In this document: positions 6,448 through 15,143 of the stretch, piece after piece
How the letters are laid out: each line of letters opens with the position of its first letter
Numbering within the stretch: the first letter of the stretch is position 1
NCBI GenBank assembly: GCA_045809925.1
Contig: JBJMWX010000072.1
Location: forward strand, 1 to 28,709
Source: CADDYX01 sp045809925
GTDB taxonomy: Bacteria; Verrucomicrobiota; Verrucomicrobiia; Chthoniobacterales; UBA10450
Direction of reading: 5' to 3'
DNA: 28,709 nucleotides
Translations under genes and position numbers: made by a program
Notes under the pieces: model-generated
Seen by the model: the letters and a program-made list of their open reading frames with translations, nothing else
What the model was told of the DNA's origin: nothing
Databases searched by the model: none

Positions 6448-8460
6448 GTGAACACGAACGAGCAAATCGACGAGAAAAGACGACCGGAACTCACCATCCG
6501 TGGATTGATCGTTGGCGTGATTATCACGTTGGTTTTCACAGCCGCGAACGTCTATTTCGGCCTCAAGGCCGGCCTCACTTTTTCAACGTCCATTCCGGCC
6601 GCGGTGATTTCGATGGCAATCCTGCGGAACTTTCGCAATGCGACCGTTCAGGAAAATAACATCGTGCAGACCGTTGCCTCGGCGGCCGGCACACTGTCTT
6701 CGATCATTTTCGTTCTCCCCGGCCTGATCATGATCGGCTGGTGGACCGGATTCCCGTTTTGGATCTCCTTCCTGATCTGCGCGCTCGGCGGAATTCTCGG
6801 CGTGATGTACTCAATCCCGCTGCGCCGCGCACTCGTCACCAATTCCGATCTGCCTTATCCGGAAGGGGTCGCGTGCGCGGAAGTCCTCAAGATCGGCAGC
6901 GGCGATAAGACTCACGCGGCTGATGTCGAGCATAGTCGCGCCGGATTGCTTGCCGTGTTGTGGGGCTCCATCGTTTCGGCCGGGTTTGCGATAATCGTCG
7001 CGACACAACTGTTCGCAGGCGATGTGGCGCAAACATTACGCATCGGCAAACGCGGCGCGGTTAGCGGTTATGATTTCCTTCTCTCGTTCGCTCTCCTTGG
7101 GATCGGACACCTCGTCGGTTTGTCAGTCGGGATCGCCATGCTGGTCGGCGCGTTGATTGGCTGGGGATGGGGTGTGCCACATTACTCCGCGCTAGCAGGA
7201 GACCTCACGCACACAGCCGCCGCAATCGCGCGCAGCACCTGGAGCACGAAAGTGCGTTTCATCGGTGCCGGGGCGATCGGCGTTTCCGCGATCTGGACGT
7301 TGGTCAAGCTTGTGAAACCGGTCGTGAGCGGGCTGGCGGGCGCGATGGCGGCAAACCGCGCGCGCAAATCGGGACAGGCACATACGCTGCCGATCACTGA
7401 ACGCGATATTCCCATCGGCATCGTTGGAATTGTTACTCTTGTTTGCATGCTGCCAATTGGATGGGTCCTCGCCTACTTCGCGAACACGAGCGGCCTCGGC
7501 AGTCACATGCTTACACTCATGATCGGCGGCGTTTTCTATGTTGTCCTGATGAGTTTCTTCGTTTCCGCCGTCTGCGGCTACATGGCGGGGCTCATCGGCT
7601 CGTCCAACAGCCCCCTCTCCGGCATTGGCATTCTGGTCGTGATCGGCGCTGCCTTGCTGCTTGTTTTCGGCGTAAAGCCTTATGTCTCGCCCGATGCGTC
7701 GAAGGCACTGATCGCGTTCGCCCTTTTCACCACCGCCGTCATCTTCAACGTCGCCGCGATTGCCAATAACAACCTGCAGGATCTGAAGACGGGCCAGCTA
7801 GTCGACGCCACTCCGTGGAAGCAACAGGTCGCGCTCATCATTGGTGTGCTCGCTGGCGCGCTCGTCATTCCTCCGGTGCTCGATCTGGTGAATCAGGCGT
7901 ATGGATTCGTCGGTGCGCCCGGCGCGGAAACGCGGCCGTCACCGCTGGCGGCGCCTCAGGCGGGCCTGATTTCTTCCCTCGCCAAGGGCGTCATCTCCGG
8001 GGATATCGACTGGAGCCTGATTCAGACCGGCGCCGTGATCGGCATCGCGGTTATTGTTCTTAACGAAACACTCTCACGCACGACACGGCACATGAGTATT
8101 CCGCCGCTCGCCGTTGGCCTCGGAATTTATCTGCCCACACAAAGCACGCTGATGATCGTCGTCGGTGCGATTGCCGGCTGGTTTTTCGATCGCGCAGCCG
8201 ATCGGACTGCGAAGCCCAAATCGGCGAAAGACCTCGGTGTCCTGCTGGCATCGGGCCTCATTGTTGGGGAAGGGATTATCGGTGTGGTGATCTCCGCAAT
8301 CGTTGTCTTCTCGGGCAAGGACGCTCCGTTGGGTCTGGTCGGCCCGGGATTCGAAAAGGCCGGCGTGCTTATCGGCGGCATCGCCTTTGCCGCGATCGGA
8401 TTCCTGCTCTACCGCTGGATTCTGCGCATGGCTTCGGCACGGCCAATATCTGCCGCCTGA
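6448..8460 (+). CDS. OPT family oligopeptide/metal-chelate transporter (paralogue 1)
   Basis: This 670-residue polytopic inner-membrane protein belongs to the OPT superfamily, which imports small peptides or metal-chelate complexes with protons. Family features include the first helix region with NVYFGLKAGLTFSTSIPAA, the ENNIVQTVASAAGT segment, PLRRALV followed by LPYPEGVACAEVLK, GLIGSSNSPLSGIGI in mid-protein, NNNLQDLKTGQLV and APQAGLISSLAKG near the C-terminal half. About 14-16 hydrophobic helices can be traced. The start is GTG 6448 with a GAGGT about nine bases upstream. The stop lies 30 bp before a second OPT gene in the same direction, so the two are probably cotranscribed. Substrate cannot be told from sequence. 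Confidence 0.92.
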   Translation: MNTNEQIDEKRRPELTIRGLIVGVIITLVFTAANVYFGLKAGLTFSTSIPAAVISMAILRNFRNATVQENNIVQTVASAAGTLSSIIFVLPGLIMIGWWTGFPFWISFLICALGGILGVMYSIPLRRALVTNSDLPYPEGVACAEVLKIGSGDKTHAADVEHSRAGLLAVLWGSIVSAGFAIIVATQLFAGDVAQTLRIGKRGAVSGYDFLLSFALLGIGHLVGLSVGIAMLVGALIGWGWGVPHYSALAGDLTHTAAAIARSTWSTKVRFIGAGAIGVSAIWTLVKLVKPVVSGLAGAMAANRARKSGQAHTLPITERDIPIGIVGIVTLVCMLPIGWVLAYFANTSGLGSHMLTLMIGGVFYVVLMSFFVSAVCGYMAGLIGSSNSPLSGIGILVVIGAALLLVFGVKPYVSPDASKALIAFALFTTAVIFNVAAIANNNLQDLKTGQLVDATPWKQQVALIIGVLAGALVIPPVLDLVNQAYGFVGAPGAETRPSPLAAPQAGLISSLAKGVISGDIDWSLIQTGAVIGIAVIVLNETLSRTTRHMSIPPLAVGLGIYLPTQSTLMIVVGAIAGWFFDRAADRTAKPKSAKDLGVLLASGLIVGEGIIGVVISAIVVFSGKDAPLGLVGPGFEKAGVLIGGIAFAAIGFLLYRWILRMASARPISAA

Positions 8461-8490
8461 TTCATCAGGCATACTCTCAAGGCGCCTGAC

Positions 8491-11010
8491 GTGCCGGCTA
8501 CCACCAGGCCCCCTAACGAGTATCCTGACATCGTCGGGCAGAAGCCACGCAATCCCCTCGCCGCTTCCTTCCGGCCGTTTATCTCGGCGGGAACGCGGAT
8601 GCGTGAGCTGACGCCGGTGCCGCTGATTGTCGGGACGCTTCTCGGCATCATCTTCGGCGCGTCGTCACTCTACCTCGTGCTTAAGGTTGGGCTCACCGTC
8701 AGCGCTTCGATTCCGGTCGCGGTGATCTCGATCACGCTCTTCCGCCTGTTCTCCAAGGCCGGTATGCGCGACGCGACGATTCTCGAGAACAACGTCGTGC
8801 AAACCGCCGGCTCGGCCGGTGAATCGATTGCCTTTGGGCTCGGCGTGACGATGCCGGCAATCATGATTCTCGGGTTCGACCTCGAGATCACGCGCGTCAT
8901 GCTCGTGGCCGTTCTCGGGGGCCTGTTAGGTATTCTCATGATGATCCCGCTCCGGCGCGCGCTGATCGTCGATCAGCATGGACTGTTGAAGTATCCCGAA
9001 GGCACGGCCTGCGCGGAGGTTTTGAAAGCGGCCGCATCACGCGAGGGGGTGGAGACCCGCGCCGGTGATGAGCTGGCCAGCGGCGGCAAGACAATCTTCG
9101 CCGGCTTCGCCATCGGTTTCATTTACCAGGCAGCGATGAACGCCTTCAACACCTGGAAGAACACGCCCGAGAAAATCTTCGGCGCGCCATTCAAAGGCGC
9201 CTCAGTTGCGATGACGATTGAACCGGCGTTGTTAGGCGTGGGCTACATCATCGGGCCGCGCATCGCCTCCATCATGTGCGCGGGCGGCGCCCTCGCTTAC
9301 CTCGTTTTGATTCCCGCGATCAAGTATTTCGGTGAACGGGTCGTCGGCCCGCTTCCACCCGGCAAAATCCCGATCGCGACCATGACGCCGGACGATGTCC
9401 GCGAAGCGTACGTGCTTTATATCGGCGCTGGCGCGGTCGCCGCGGGCGGCATCATCAGCATGGTGCGATCGCTGCCACTGATCTGGCACGGAATGAAAAG
9501 CGGACTGGCCGATCTGCGCAGCATCCATGGATCGGCCAGCAGAAAGACGCCACGGACTGATCAGGATCTGTCGATGAAATTCGTCATCGGCGGGGTGATC
9601 GCGCTCCTCCTCGTAATCATTGTCGCGCCGCAATTGCACTTGCAGTGGAACTTGTTAGGCGCGCTCCTCATCGTCGCGATCGGCTTTCTGTTCACCACCG
9701 TCTCATCGCACCTGACAGGCGAGATCGGTTCGTCCTCGTGTCCAACCTCCGGGATGACCGTCGCGACGCTTCTCCTCACCTGTCTGGTTTTCCTGATCGT
9801 CGGCTGGACCGGACCGCATTACTTCGTCACCGCGCTTTCCATCGGCGGTATTGTTTGCATTGCGTCGTCGAATGGTGGCACCACTTCTCAGGATTTGAAG
9901 ACCGGTTACCTGGTCGGTTCAACGCCGCGGCTGCAACAGATCGCCATCCTCTGCGGCTCGCTCGCTTCCGCGCTCGCGCTCGGACCGATCCTGCTCCTGC
10001 TCAACAATGCTTACACTGTTTATGTCCCCGCGAGTACGTTCCACCGCGTCGACAAAGAGATCCGCGTGGATGCAACCGCGCTCCCGCCGTTCACCGCCAC
10101 CCTCAGGCCCGCGCCCGAAGATTTCCGTCTGCTCAGTATCGGCGAACGCGGCACACCGCCGGCCGTGGCAGATCTCGATCCGGGCGATTACCTCGTGCGC
10201 GCGAATGGACTCGTCGGCTACAAAATCGAGCATAATTTCTCCCCCGACCTGCGCGCCAATCCCTCCGAACTCGGCGGCACCGAAAAACTCCGCGGCACGC
10301 AGGCCGTTGGCGACGCCAACTCCTATCGCGTCTGGCAGCGTGCATCGCCGGAAGGTGAAGCCGCTCAGAAATTTCTCGTCCGCGAAGACGGCACCGCCGC
10401 CTATCTCGTCGATCCGGGGATCAACGGCACGCACAAGACACGGCCCGACGGCTCGGCCGTGACGAAGTTCGACGCGCCGAAAGCGACTCTCATGTCCTAC
10501 ATCATCAAGGGTATCCTAAACCATCAGCTGCCCTGGGCCCTGGTCTTGTTGGGCGTGATGATCGCAATCGTGCTCGAGATGAGCGGAATTCCCTCCCTTG
10601 CCTTCGCCGTTGGCGTTTACCTGCCGCTTGCTTCCTCGGCTCCCATTTTCATCGGCGGAATCGTCCGCTGGCTGGTGGATCGGTGGTTGCGTCGGACCAA
10701 GTTCAAAAAGCATGATCTGAGCGAAGAAGAGCTAGCCGCGGAAGGCGACAAGAGTGCGGGTGTCCTGCTTGCCTCCGGTTACATCGCCGGCGGCGCGCTC
10801 GCCGGAATCGTGATCGCGCTCATGGCCGGCGTGCCGAGCCTCGCCGATTTCAGCACGCGCGCACAGGAATGGCAGACCGCGCACAATCCGTTCTTTGCCG
10901 GTCCGCAAGCAGATCTGTTGGCGCTCGTTCCGTTCCTGGTTTTGTGCGTCCTGCTTTATCTCGTCGGGCGGGATGCGCTGCTCGCGCCGAAGACGACGTC
11001 ATCCAGATAA
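8491..11010 (+). CDS. OPT family transporter (paralogue 2) with inserted soluble domain
   Basis: This 839-residue paralogue of the preceding transporter has the same landmarks: YLVLKVGLTVSASIPVA, ENNVVQTAGSAGES, PLRRALI with LKYPEGTACAEVLK, GSSSCPTSGMT and SQDLKTGYLVGSTP. It also has DAPKATLMSYIIKGIL, which corresponds to the APQA segment of paralogue 1. Between NNAYTV (505-510) and DAPKATLM (661-668) lies an extra hydrophilic region of about 150 residues missing from paralogue 1. It contains two similar strand-rich motifs, DYLVRANGLVGYKIE (566-580) and KFLVREDGTAAYLVD (627-641). The start is GTG 8491 without a strong SD. Its pairing with paralogue 1 may mean a heteromeric or dual-substrate system, but that is inference. 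Confidence 0.92.
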   Translation: MPATTRPPNEYPDIVGQKPRNPLAASFRPFISAGTRMRELTPVPLIVGTLLGIIFGASSLYLVLKVGLTVSASIPVAVISITLFRLFSKAGMRDATILENNVVQTAGSAGESIAFGLGVTMPAIMILGFDLEITRVMLVAVLGGLLGILMMIPLRRALIVDQHGLLKYPEGTACAEVLKAAASREGVETRAGDELASGGKTIFAGFAIGFIYQAAMNAFNTWKNTPEKIFGAPFKGASVAMTIEPALLGVGYIIGPRIASIMCAGGALAYLVLIPAIKYFGERVVGPLPPGKIPIATMTPDDVREAYVLYIGAGAVAAGGIISMVRSLPLIWHGMKSGLADLRSIHGSASRKTPRTDQDLSMKFVIGGVIALLLVIIVAPQLHLQWNLLGALLIVAIGFLFTTVSSHLTGEIGSSSCPTSGMTVATLLLTCLVFLIVGWTGPHYFVTALSIGGIVCIASSNGGTTSQDLKTGYLVGSTPRLQQIAILCGSLASALALGPILLLLNNAYTVYVPASTFHRVDKEIRVDATALPPFTATLRPAPEDFRLLSIGERGTPPAVADLDPGDYLVRANGLVGYKIEHNFSPDLRANPSELGGTEKLRGTQAVGDANSYRVWQRASPEGEAAQKFLVREDGTAAYLVDPGINGTHKTRPDGSAVTKFDAPKATLMSYIIKGILNHQLPWALVLLGVMIAIVLEMSGIPSLAFAVGVYLPLASSAPIFIGGIVRWLVDRWLRRTKFKKHDLSEEELAAEGDKSAGVLLASGYIAGGALAGIVIALMAGVPSLADFSTRAQEWQTAHNPFFAGPQADLLALVPFLVLCVLLYLVGRDALLAPKTTSSR

Positions 11011-11089
11011 CGCACCCGCTCGGCGTCTTCCGGTTCGGTGTCTCGCCTAGACGGCCTGCCAAAATGAGGGATCGCAGAAGGGTGCGCTA
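11008..11089. repeat. Inverted repeat bounding the gap between convergent genes
   Basis: TAACGCACCC (11008-11017) and GGGTGCGCTA (11080-11089) are inverted copies with one mismatch. Each includes the stop codon of its gene (OPT on +, permease on -). They could pair in either transcript, but the 62-nt spacing makes a simple terminator unlikely. Confidence 0.35.
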
Positions 11090-12565
11090 CGCAGGCCGCT
11101 TTCGCCACGCGAGGTATACAGGAATTCCAGTGAGCACGATGAGAATGCCAATGCCGGATGTGGTCGGCGCCAGATAGGTGAGATCGACGATCAGAAGCGT
11201 GGCGAGGACGATCGAAACAAGCGGCACCAGCGGATAACCCCAGGTCCGATATGGACGTTCGGCGCCTGGTCTGTTTCGACGCAGGATGATGACGGCCAGG
11301 ACGAGCAACAGGTAAAAGACGAGATCAGCTGAGACGATGTACTCGAGCAACTGCGTATAGACATTGCCGAAGGTCGTCGCGCCGCTTGCCGCGCTGACGG
11401 TCACCGTTCGGGGGAGGACAAGCAGTGCCGTCCAGATTCCCTGCGCGACCAGAGCAGCGGCCGGAACAGCGAAGCGATTCGTGCTCGCGATCCTGCGGAA
11501 GAACAAACCGTCACGCGCCATCGCGAAATAAACACGCGCGCCGGCCAGGATCAGGCCGTTGTCGCAGCCGAAGGTCGAAATCAGGATGGCCGCAGCCATC
11601 GCAAAGGCGCCGGGCGCGCCGAAAAGCGCGTTCATCATCGCGACCGCGACGCGGTTCTGCGGCGCCGATTGAATGGCGCCGAATGGCAGGACGGCGATGT
11701 AGGCGATATTTGCCAGGACGTAGAGAACGACCACGATGCCGCAGCCATATAAAAGCGCGCGTGCCAGATTCCGCCCCGGATCACGCACTTCACTCCCGAG
11801 GAATGTCACGTTCGTCCAGGCTGTCTGGGCGAACACGGGACCGACCATTGCGCGGCCAAATAATAGCGCGACCGCGAACATTCCCGCGGCGCCGAGACCG
11901 GGCTGCACGGCTGCCGGCTTCCAGCCGTTCGCCCACGAGTTCCACCAGTGTGTGGACAGCGCAGCGCAACCGGCGTGCCAGCCGAGTGCAATCCCGAGCA
12001 CAACAACGGCGATCAGCGCCGCGGTCTTCGCGAACGTGAACGTGTTCTGCACGATTTTGCCGATCTCGAGGCCGCGCGTGTTTGTCCAGGTCAGCAATGC
12101 GATAAGGCCAATCGCGACGAGCTGTTCCGTCGAAAGGCTGATGGCGTAACTACCGAACGAGATCGGAGCGATGAGATACCGATCACCGCTTACCACGTCG
12201 ACGAAAACGCCTAGAAATCGTGCAAACGCGATCGCAACCGCAGCAATCGTCCCGGTTTGGACGACGAGAAACAGACTCCAGCCAAAGAGGAAACCGATTG
12301 ACCGCCCATAAGCTTCGCGGAGGAAAACGTAAACGCCGCCGGCCTCTGGCATCATTGTCGCCAGCTCAGCGCAGCAGAGCGCGCCGGTGATCGTCATCAA
12401 CCCGGCGATCATCCAGGCGAGTAACAGCCAACCGGGTGCGCCGATCAGACGTGCCGATTCGGCGGAGGTTATGAAGATGCCGGACCCGACCATCGAGCCG
12501 ATCACAATCATGGTGGCGTCGAGCGGGCCGAGCGCGCGACGTAGCGTGGTTTCTTCCGCTGTCAT
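11087..12565 (-). CDS. APC superfamily amino acid permease
   Basis: This 492-residue integral membrane protein has about 12 helices and the APC-family helix-1 motif GSMVGSGIF (23-31). A helix with AELATMMPEAGGVYVFLREAYG (about 67-88) is typical of amino acid transporters, and helix 8 is flanked by TNVTFLGSEVRDPGRNLARAL. It ends in a short basic tail. Such proteins import or exchange amino acids across the inner membrane. The gene lies 111 bp downstream of pxpA on the same strand, so it may bring in 5-oxoproline, glutamate or a related compound; the substrate is inferred from context only. ATG 12565 is the likely start. A dispersed repeat copy lies in the upstream gap, so it could also have its own promoter. 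Confidence 0.9.
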   Translation of the reverse strand: MTAEETTLRRALGPLDATMIVIGSMVGSGIFITSAESARLIGAPGWLLLAWMIAGLMTITGALCCAELATMMPEAGGVYVFLREAYGRSIGFLFGWSLFLVVQTGTIAAVAIAFARFLGVFVDVVSGDRYLIAPISFGSYAISLSTEQLVAIGLIALLTWTNTRGLEIGKIVQNTFTFAKTAALIAVVVLGIALGWHAGCAALSTHWWNSWANGWKPAAVQPGLGAAGMFAVALLFGRAMVGPVFAQTAWTNVTFLGSEVRDPGRNLARALLYGCGIVVVLYVLANIAYIAVLPFGAIQSAPQNRVAVAMMNALFGAPGAFAMAAAILISTFGCDNGLILAGARVYFAMARDGLFFRRIASTNRFAVPAAALVAQGIWTALLVLPRTVTVSAASGATTFGNVYTQLLEYIVSADLVFYLLLVLAVIILRRNRPGAERPYRTWGYPLVPLVSIVLATLLIVDLTYLAPTTSGIGILIVLTGIPVYLAWRKRPA

Positions 12566-12647
12566 GTCGAGCGAAAGTCCTGCCCTGGGCGAAGCCGAAC
12601 GGGTCGAGACATCCTCCCCGTCCTCACGCGCGTCCGGAAGTTCGACG

Positions 12648-12672
12648 ATTCCTCGACTGCGCTCGCAACGAC
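12648..12672 (-). repeat. Dispersed 25-nt intergenic repeat, copy 2
   Basis: Read on the minus strand this segment begins GTCGTTGCGAGCG and ends GAGGAAT. It matches the copy at 1939-1963 at 21 of 25 positions. It occupies the gap between pxpA and the permease gene. Confidence 0.45.
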
Positions 12673-12676
12673 AGGC

Positions 12677-13420
12677 TCACGGTGCAGCGACCTGAATGCC
12701 TGCATTTCCGAGCTCGCCACGCAATATTCTCGCAAATTCCACCGCCTCTGGTGTGTCGCCGTGCAGGCAGATTGTGTCCGGTTGCACGCGCACATCGCTG
12801 CCGTCCAGCGCGCGAACGACACCTTCTCGCAACATGCGAACAACACGCGCAGCGGCTTCAGCCGGATCGTGCAGCAATGCGTCAGGGCGCGTGCGAGAGA
12901 CGAGCGAGCCATCCGGCATGTAATTACGATCCGCGAACACTTCCCGGAGGACGCGCAAACCCGCGGCGTCGCCGGCGCGAGCGAGCTCGCTGTCCGGGAG
13001 CGCAAAGAGCAGCAGGTCGCGATCCTCATCGGCGACCGCCTTCACGATGGCGGAAGCGATGGCCGCATCCCGAGCCGCCATGTTGTAGAGGGCGCCGTGC
13101 GCTTTCACGTGGTTCGGCCGGACCTCCGCTGCTTCGGCAATCGCGCGGAAAACCCCGAGCTGGTACTTCACGGCTTGAAAGACATTATCGCCGCTGACCG
13201 GCAGTTCTTTGCGGCCGAAATTCTCGCGATCGAACAGGCTCGGATGGGCTCCAACGGCCACACCGCGATCGCGAGCTGCGGCAATTGCGACGCGCATCGT
13301 CTCGGCATCTCCGGCGTGAAATCCACACGCGATGCTCGCCGAGCTGACGAGGGCGAGCAGTTCATCATCGTGTCCGGCGGATTCGCCGAGATCTGCGTTA
13401 AGGTCGATCGTCATTTTCAT
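12677..13420 (-). CDS. pxpA: 5-oxoprolinase subunit A (LamB/YcsF family)
   Basis: PxpA works with PxpB and PxpC in the cytosolic ATP-dependent 5-oxoprolinase that opens 5-oxo-L-proline to L-glutamate, a salvage step for a spontaneous glutamine/glutamate breakdown product. The 247-residue protein shows the family signatures DLNADLGES (6-14), ACGFHAGD (31-38), GAHPS (57-61), KAHGALYN (106-113) and LHGDT near the C-terminus. Length is normal (about 245-255). Its ATG overlaps the pxpC stop as ATGA (13417-13420), which suggests translational coupling; a second in-frame ATG two codons later is possible. The order pxpB-pxpC-pxpA is common for this complex. Identification is secure. Confidence 0.96.
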   Translation of the reverse strand: MKMTIDLNADLGESAGHDDELLALVSSASIACGFHAGDAETMRVAIAAARDRGVAVGAHPSLFDRENFGRKELPVSGDNVFQAVKYQLGVFRAIAEAAEVRPNHVKAHGALYNMAARDAAIASAIVKAVADEDRDLLLFALPDSELARAGDAAGLRVLREVFADRNYMPDGSLVSRTRPDALLHDPAEAAARVVRMLREGVVRALDGSDVRVQPDTICLHGDTPEAVEFARILRGELGNAGIQVAAP

Positions 13421-14403
13421 CGCGCGCGCAGCTCGATCCCGACTCGAAACATGGCGAACTCCTCTTCGCGGACGCGGAGCGACGCCTGGGCCTGCGCGAG
13501 CGCCACTTCATGAAATCGAACGATGTCGCCAGCGCGAAGCAACGCCGCCACGCAAAGATCGACGCTGATCACGTGTGCGATCTTCGGGTAGCCACCGATC
13601 GTTTGGCAATCGTTGAGCAGGAGAATCGGGTGGCCGTCCGGCGGCACTTGCAGCGTGCCCGGCGTGACCGCCTCGGAGACGCGCTCCCGGCGGTCGGTCG
13701 CTTCCAACCTCGGCCCGCGCAGACGCGCGCCCATCCGGTTCGAATCCGGAGAAACAGTGAATGGCTCATGGACAAGCGCGTCATGCGCACGAGTAGGAAA
13801 ATCGTTCCAATCCGGGCCGCGAACGATGGCGAGAAACGGCGGACGTGTCGCGGCTTGCGTCCAGTGAGGCTGCGCCGCCCATGCGCTAACACGCGCCGCG
13901 GCGAGGTTATGCCAGATCGCATGCGCCAGTGACGACAGCTCACCCAGTGGTAAGACATCGCCGTCCCGCAAAGCGCGTCCTGAATGTCCGCCAAACGCCG
14001 CCCGCAGATCAGTAGATCGACTGCCGAGCACCGGCGGGACGTCAATTCCTCCGGAGATTGCAATCCAGGCGCGTGATGAGGGCTGCGGTGCCGTCGCGGT
14101 TAATTGTTGGGTCGCGGAGAGCAGCGCGGCGTGGCCGGGCGGCAACGGTGCGTCGTCGATCCGTACATCAAAATCGCCGCCACACCAGGCGACGATCCGC
14201 TCATCTTCTACATTCAGCGCTAGGTGACCGACTGTAAGCTCGAGGCCGGCGGCGTGCTGATCGTTGCCAACCAGCGCGTTCGCGACACGCAGCGCAAAAG
14301 GATCGAGCGCGCCGCTCACAGCCACCCCCTGATCGCGCAGACCTATGCGCCCGAGATCCTGCACCGTCGCAAGAAAGCCGGCGCGCGTGATGAATGCCTT
14401 CAT
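13417..14403 (-). CDS. pxpC: 5-oxoprolinase subunit C (biotin-dependent carboxyltransferase-like)
   Basis: PxpC is the larger partner of PxpB in the 5-oxoprolinase complex and is related to the C-terminal part of urea amidolyase/allophanate hydrolase. From ATG 14403 it has 328 residues. It starts MKAFITRAGFLATVQDLGR, the typical N-terminus, with LRDQGVAVSGALDPFALRVAN following. Further landmarks are the mid-protein ISGGID segment, the late SPDSNRMGARLRG motif and LLNDCQTIGGYPKIAH (262-277). The open frame continues upstream to 14688, but that part is an arginine-rich shadow of pxpB and has no family match. ATG 14403 overlaps the pxpB TGA as ATGA. Identification is secure. Confidence 0.95.
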   Translation of the reverse strand: MKAFITRAGFLATVQDLGRIGLRDQGVAVSGALDPFALRVANALVGNDQHAAGLELTVGHLALNVEDERIVAWCGGDFDVRIDDAPLPPGHAALLSATQQLTATAPQPSSRAWIAISGGIDVPPVLGSRSTDLRAAFGGHSGRALRDGDVLPLGELSSLAHAIWHNLAAARVSAWAAQPHWTQAATRPPFLAIVRGPDWNDFPTRAHDALVHEPFTVSPDSNRMGARLRGPRLEATDRRERVSEAVTPGTLQVPPDGHPILLLNDCQTIGGYPKIAHVISVDLCVAALLRAGDIVRFHEVALAQAQASLRVREEEFAMFRVGIELRAR

Positions 14404-15083
14404 CCGCGCTGGGCGATGAACTCTTCGCGCGTGATTGACCGAAAACGGACGTTGTCGCCGGCCTGGAGCAACGCCGGCTGAGCCTGACCCGGATCGAACA
14501 GCCGCAGCGGCGTTCGACCGACGATATTCCAGCCGCCAGGCGACTCGTGCGGGTAAATACCCGTTTGTCTGCCGCCGATCGCGACCGCACCTGCCGGAAC
14601 CCGCGTTCGCGGCGTCGAGCGCCGCGGCGTGGCAATCTCGCGCGGCAACCCGCTCAGGTAAGGAAAACCAGGCGAGAAGCCGAGACAACTCACCAGGTAT
14701 TTCGCGCGGCTGTGGAGGCGGACCACCTCTGCAGGCGAAAGCCGCGCGTGTGTCGCGACCTCCGCCAGGTCGCTCGCGAACTCCGCATCGTAGCAGACCG
14801 GCACTTCAATCGTGCGCGGTCGGATAGTCACCGCTCGGCGCACTACAGCCAGCGCGCTGCGTATTTTTGCCACCAACGCTTCAGTATCTCCGGCGCGCGC
14901 CGGGTCGAAAAACAGTGCGACTGTTGTGTAGGCCGGAGCAATGTCGGCGATCCCGTCGATCGCAGCCGCGCACAACTGCGCACGGACGTGCAGGACCGCA
15001 TCGATCGCACGCGCCGGATCGTGCTTAAAATCGTCCAGCACGCGGACAACAATCGCGGCGTCGCCGAGCGGCACTATCTGCAT
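14400..15083 (-). CDS. pxpB: 5-oxoprolinase subunit B (KipI family)
   Basis: PxpB is the small partner of PxpC in 5-oxoprolinase; in Bacillus the homologue KipI inhibits a sporulation kinase. The 227-residue protein begins MQIVPLGDAAIVV. It carries the KipI/AHS1 signatures GFSPGFPYL (135-143), VPAGAVAIGGRQTGIYP (162-178) and SPGGWNIVGRTPL (181-193). These conserved glycine-rich loops form the cyclophilin-like fold pocket. Length is normal. It ends in an ATGA overlap with pxpC. A 60-bp gap separates it from the upstream small membrane protein gene, so it may be the first gene of its own unit or part of the longer recO-led cluster. No SD is visible before ATG 15083. Confidence 0.95.
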   Translation of the reverse strand: MQIVPLGDAAIVVRVLDDFKHDPARAIDAVLHVRAQLCAAAIDGIADIAPAYTTVALFFDPARAGDTEALVAKIRSALAVVRRAVTIRPRTIEVPVCYDAEFASDLAEVATHARLSPAEVVRLHSRAKYLVSCLGFSPGFPYLSGLPREIATPRRSTPRTRVPAGAVAIGGRQTGIYPHESPGGWNIVGRTPLRLFDPGQAQPALLQAGDNVRFRSITREEFIAQRG

Positions 15084-15143
15084 CGCTGGAGTGAAACTTT
15101 CGACGGGGGGAAAAGCAACGCTGGTGACAATCCGCAGCTCGGA

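Noticed and set aside
13736..13750. A T-arm-like string (CCGGTTCGAATCCGG) suggesting a tRNA
   Set aside because: It lies within pxpC, where the other strand encodes the conserved PDSNRMG motif, and no acceptor, D or anticodon arms surround it.
14404..14688. A 95-residue N-terminal extension of pxpC
   Set aside because: It overlaps pxpB in another frame, is arginine-rich, and PxpC proteins normally start at the internal MKAFI. The ATGA overlap supports the shorter form.
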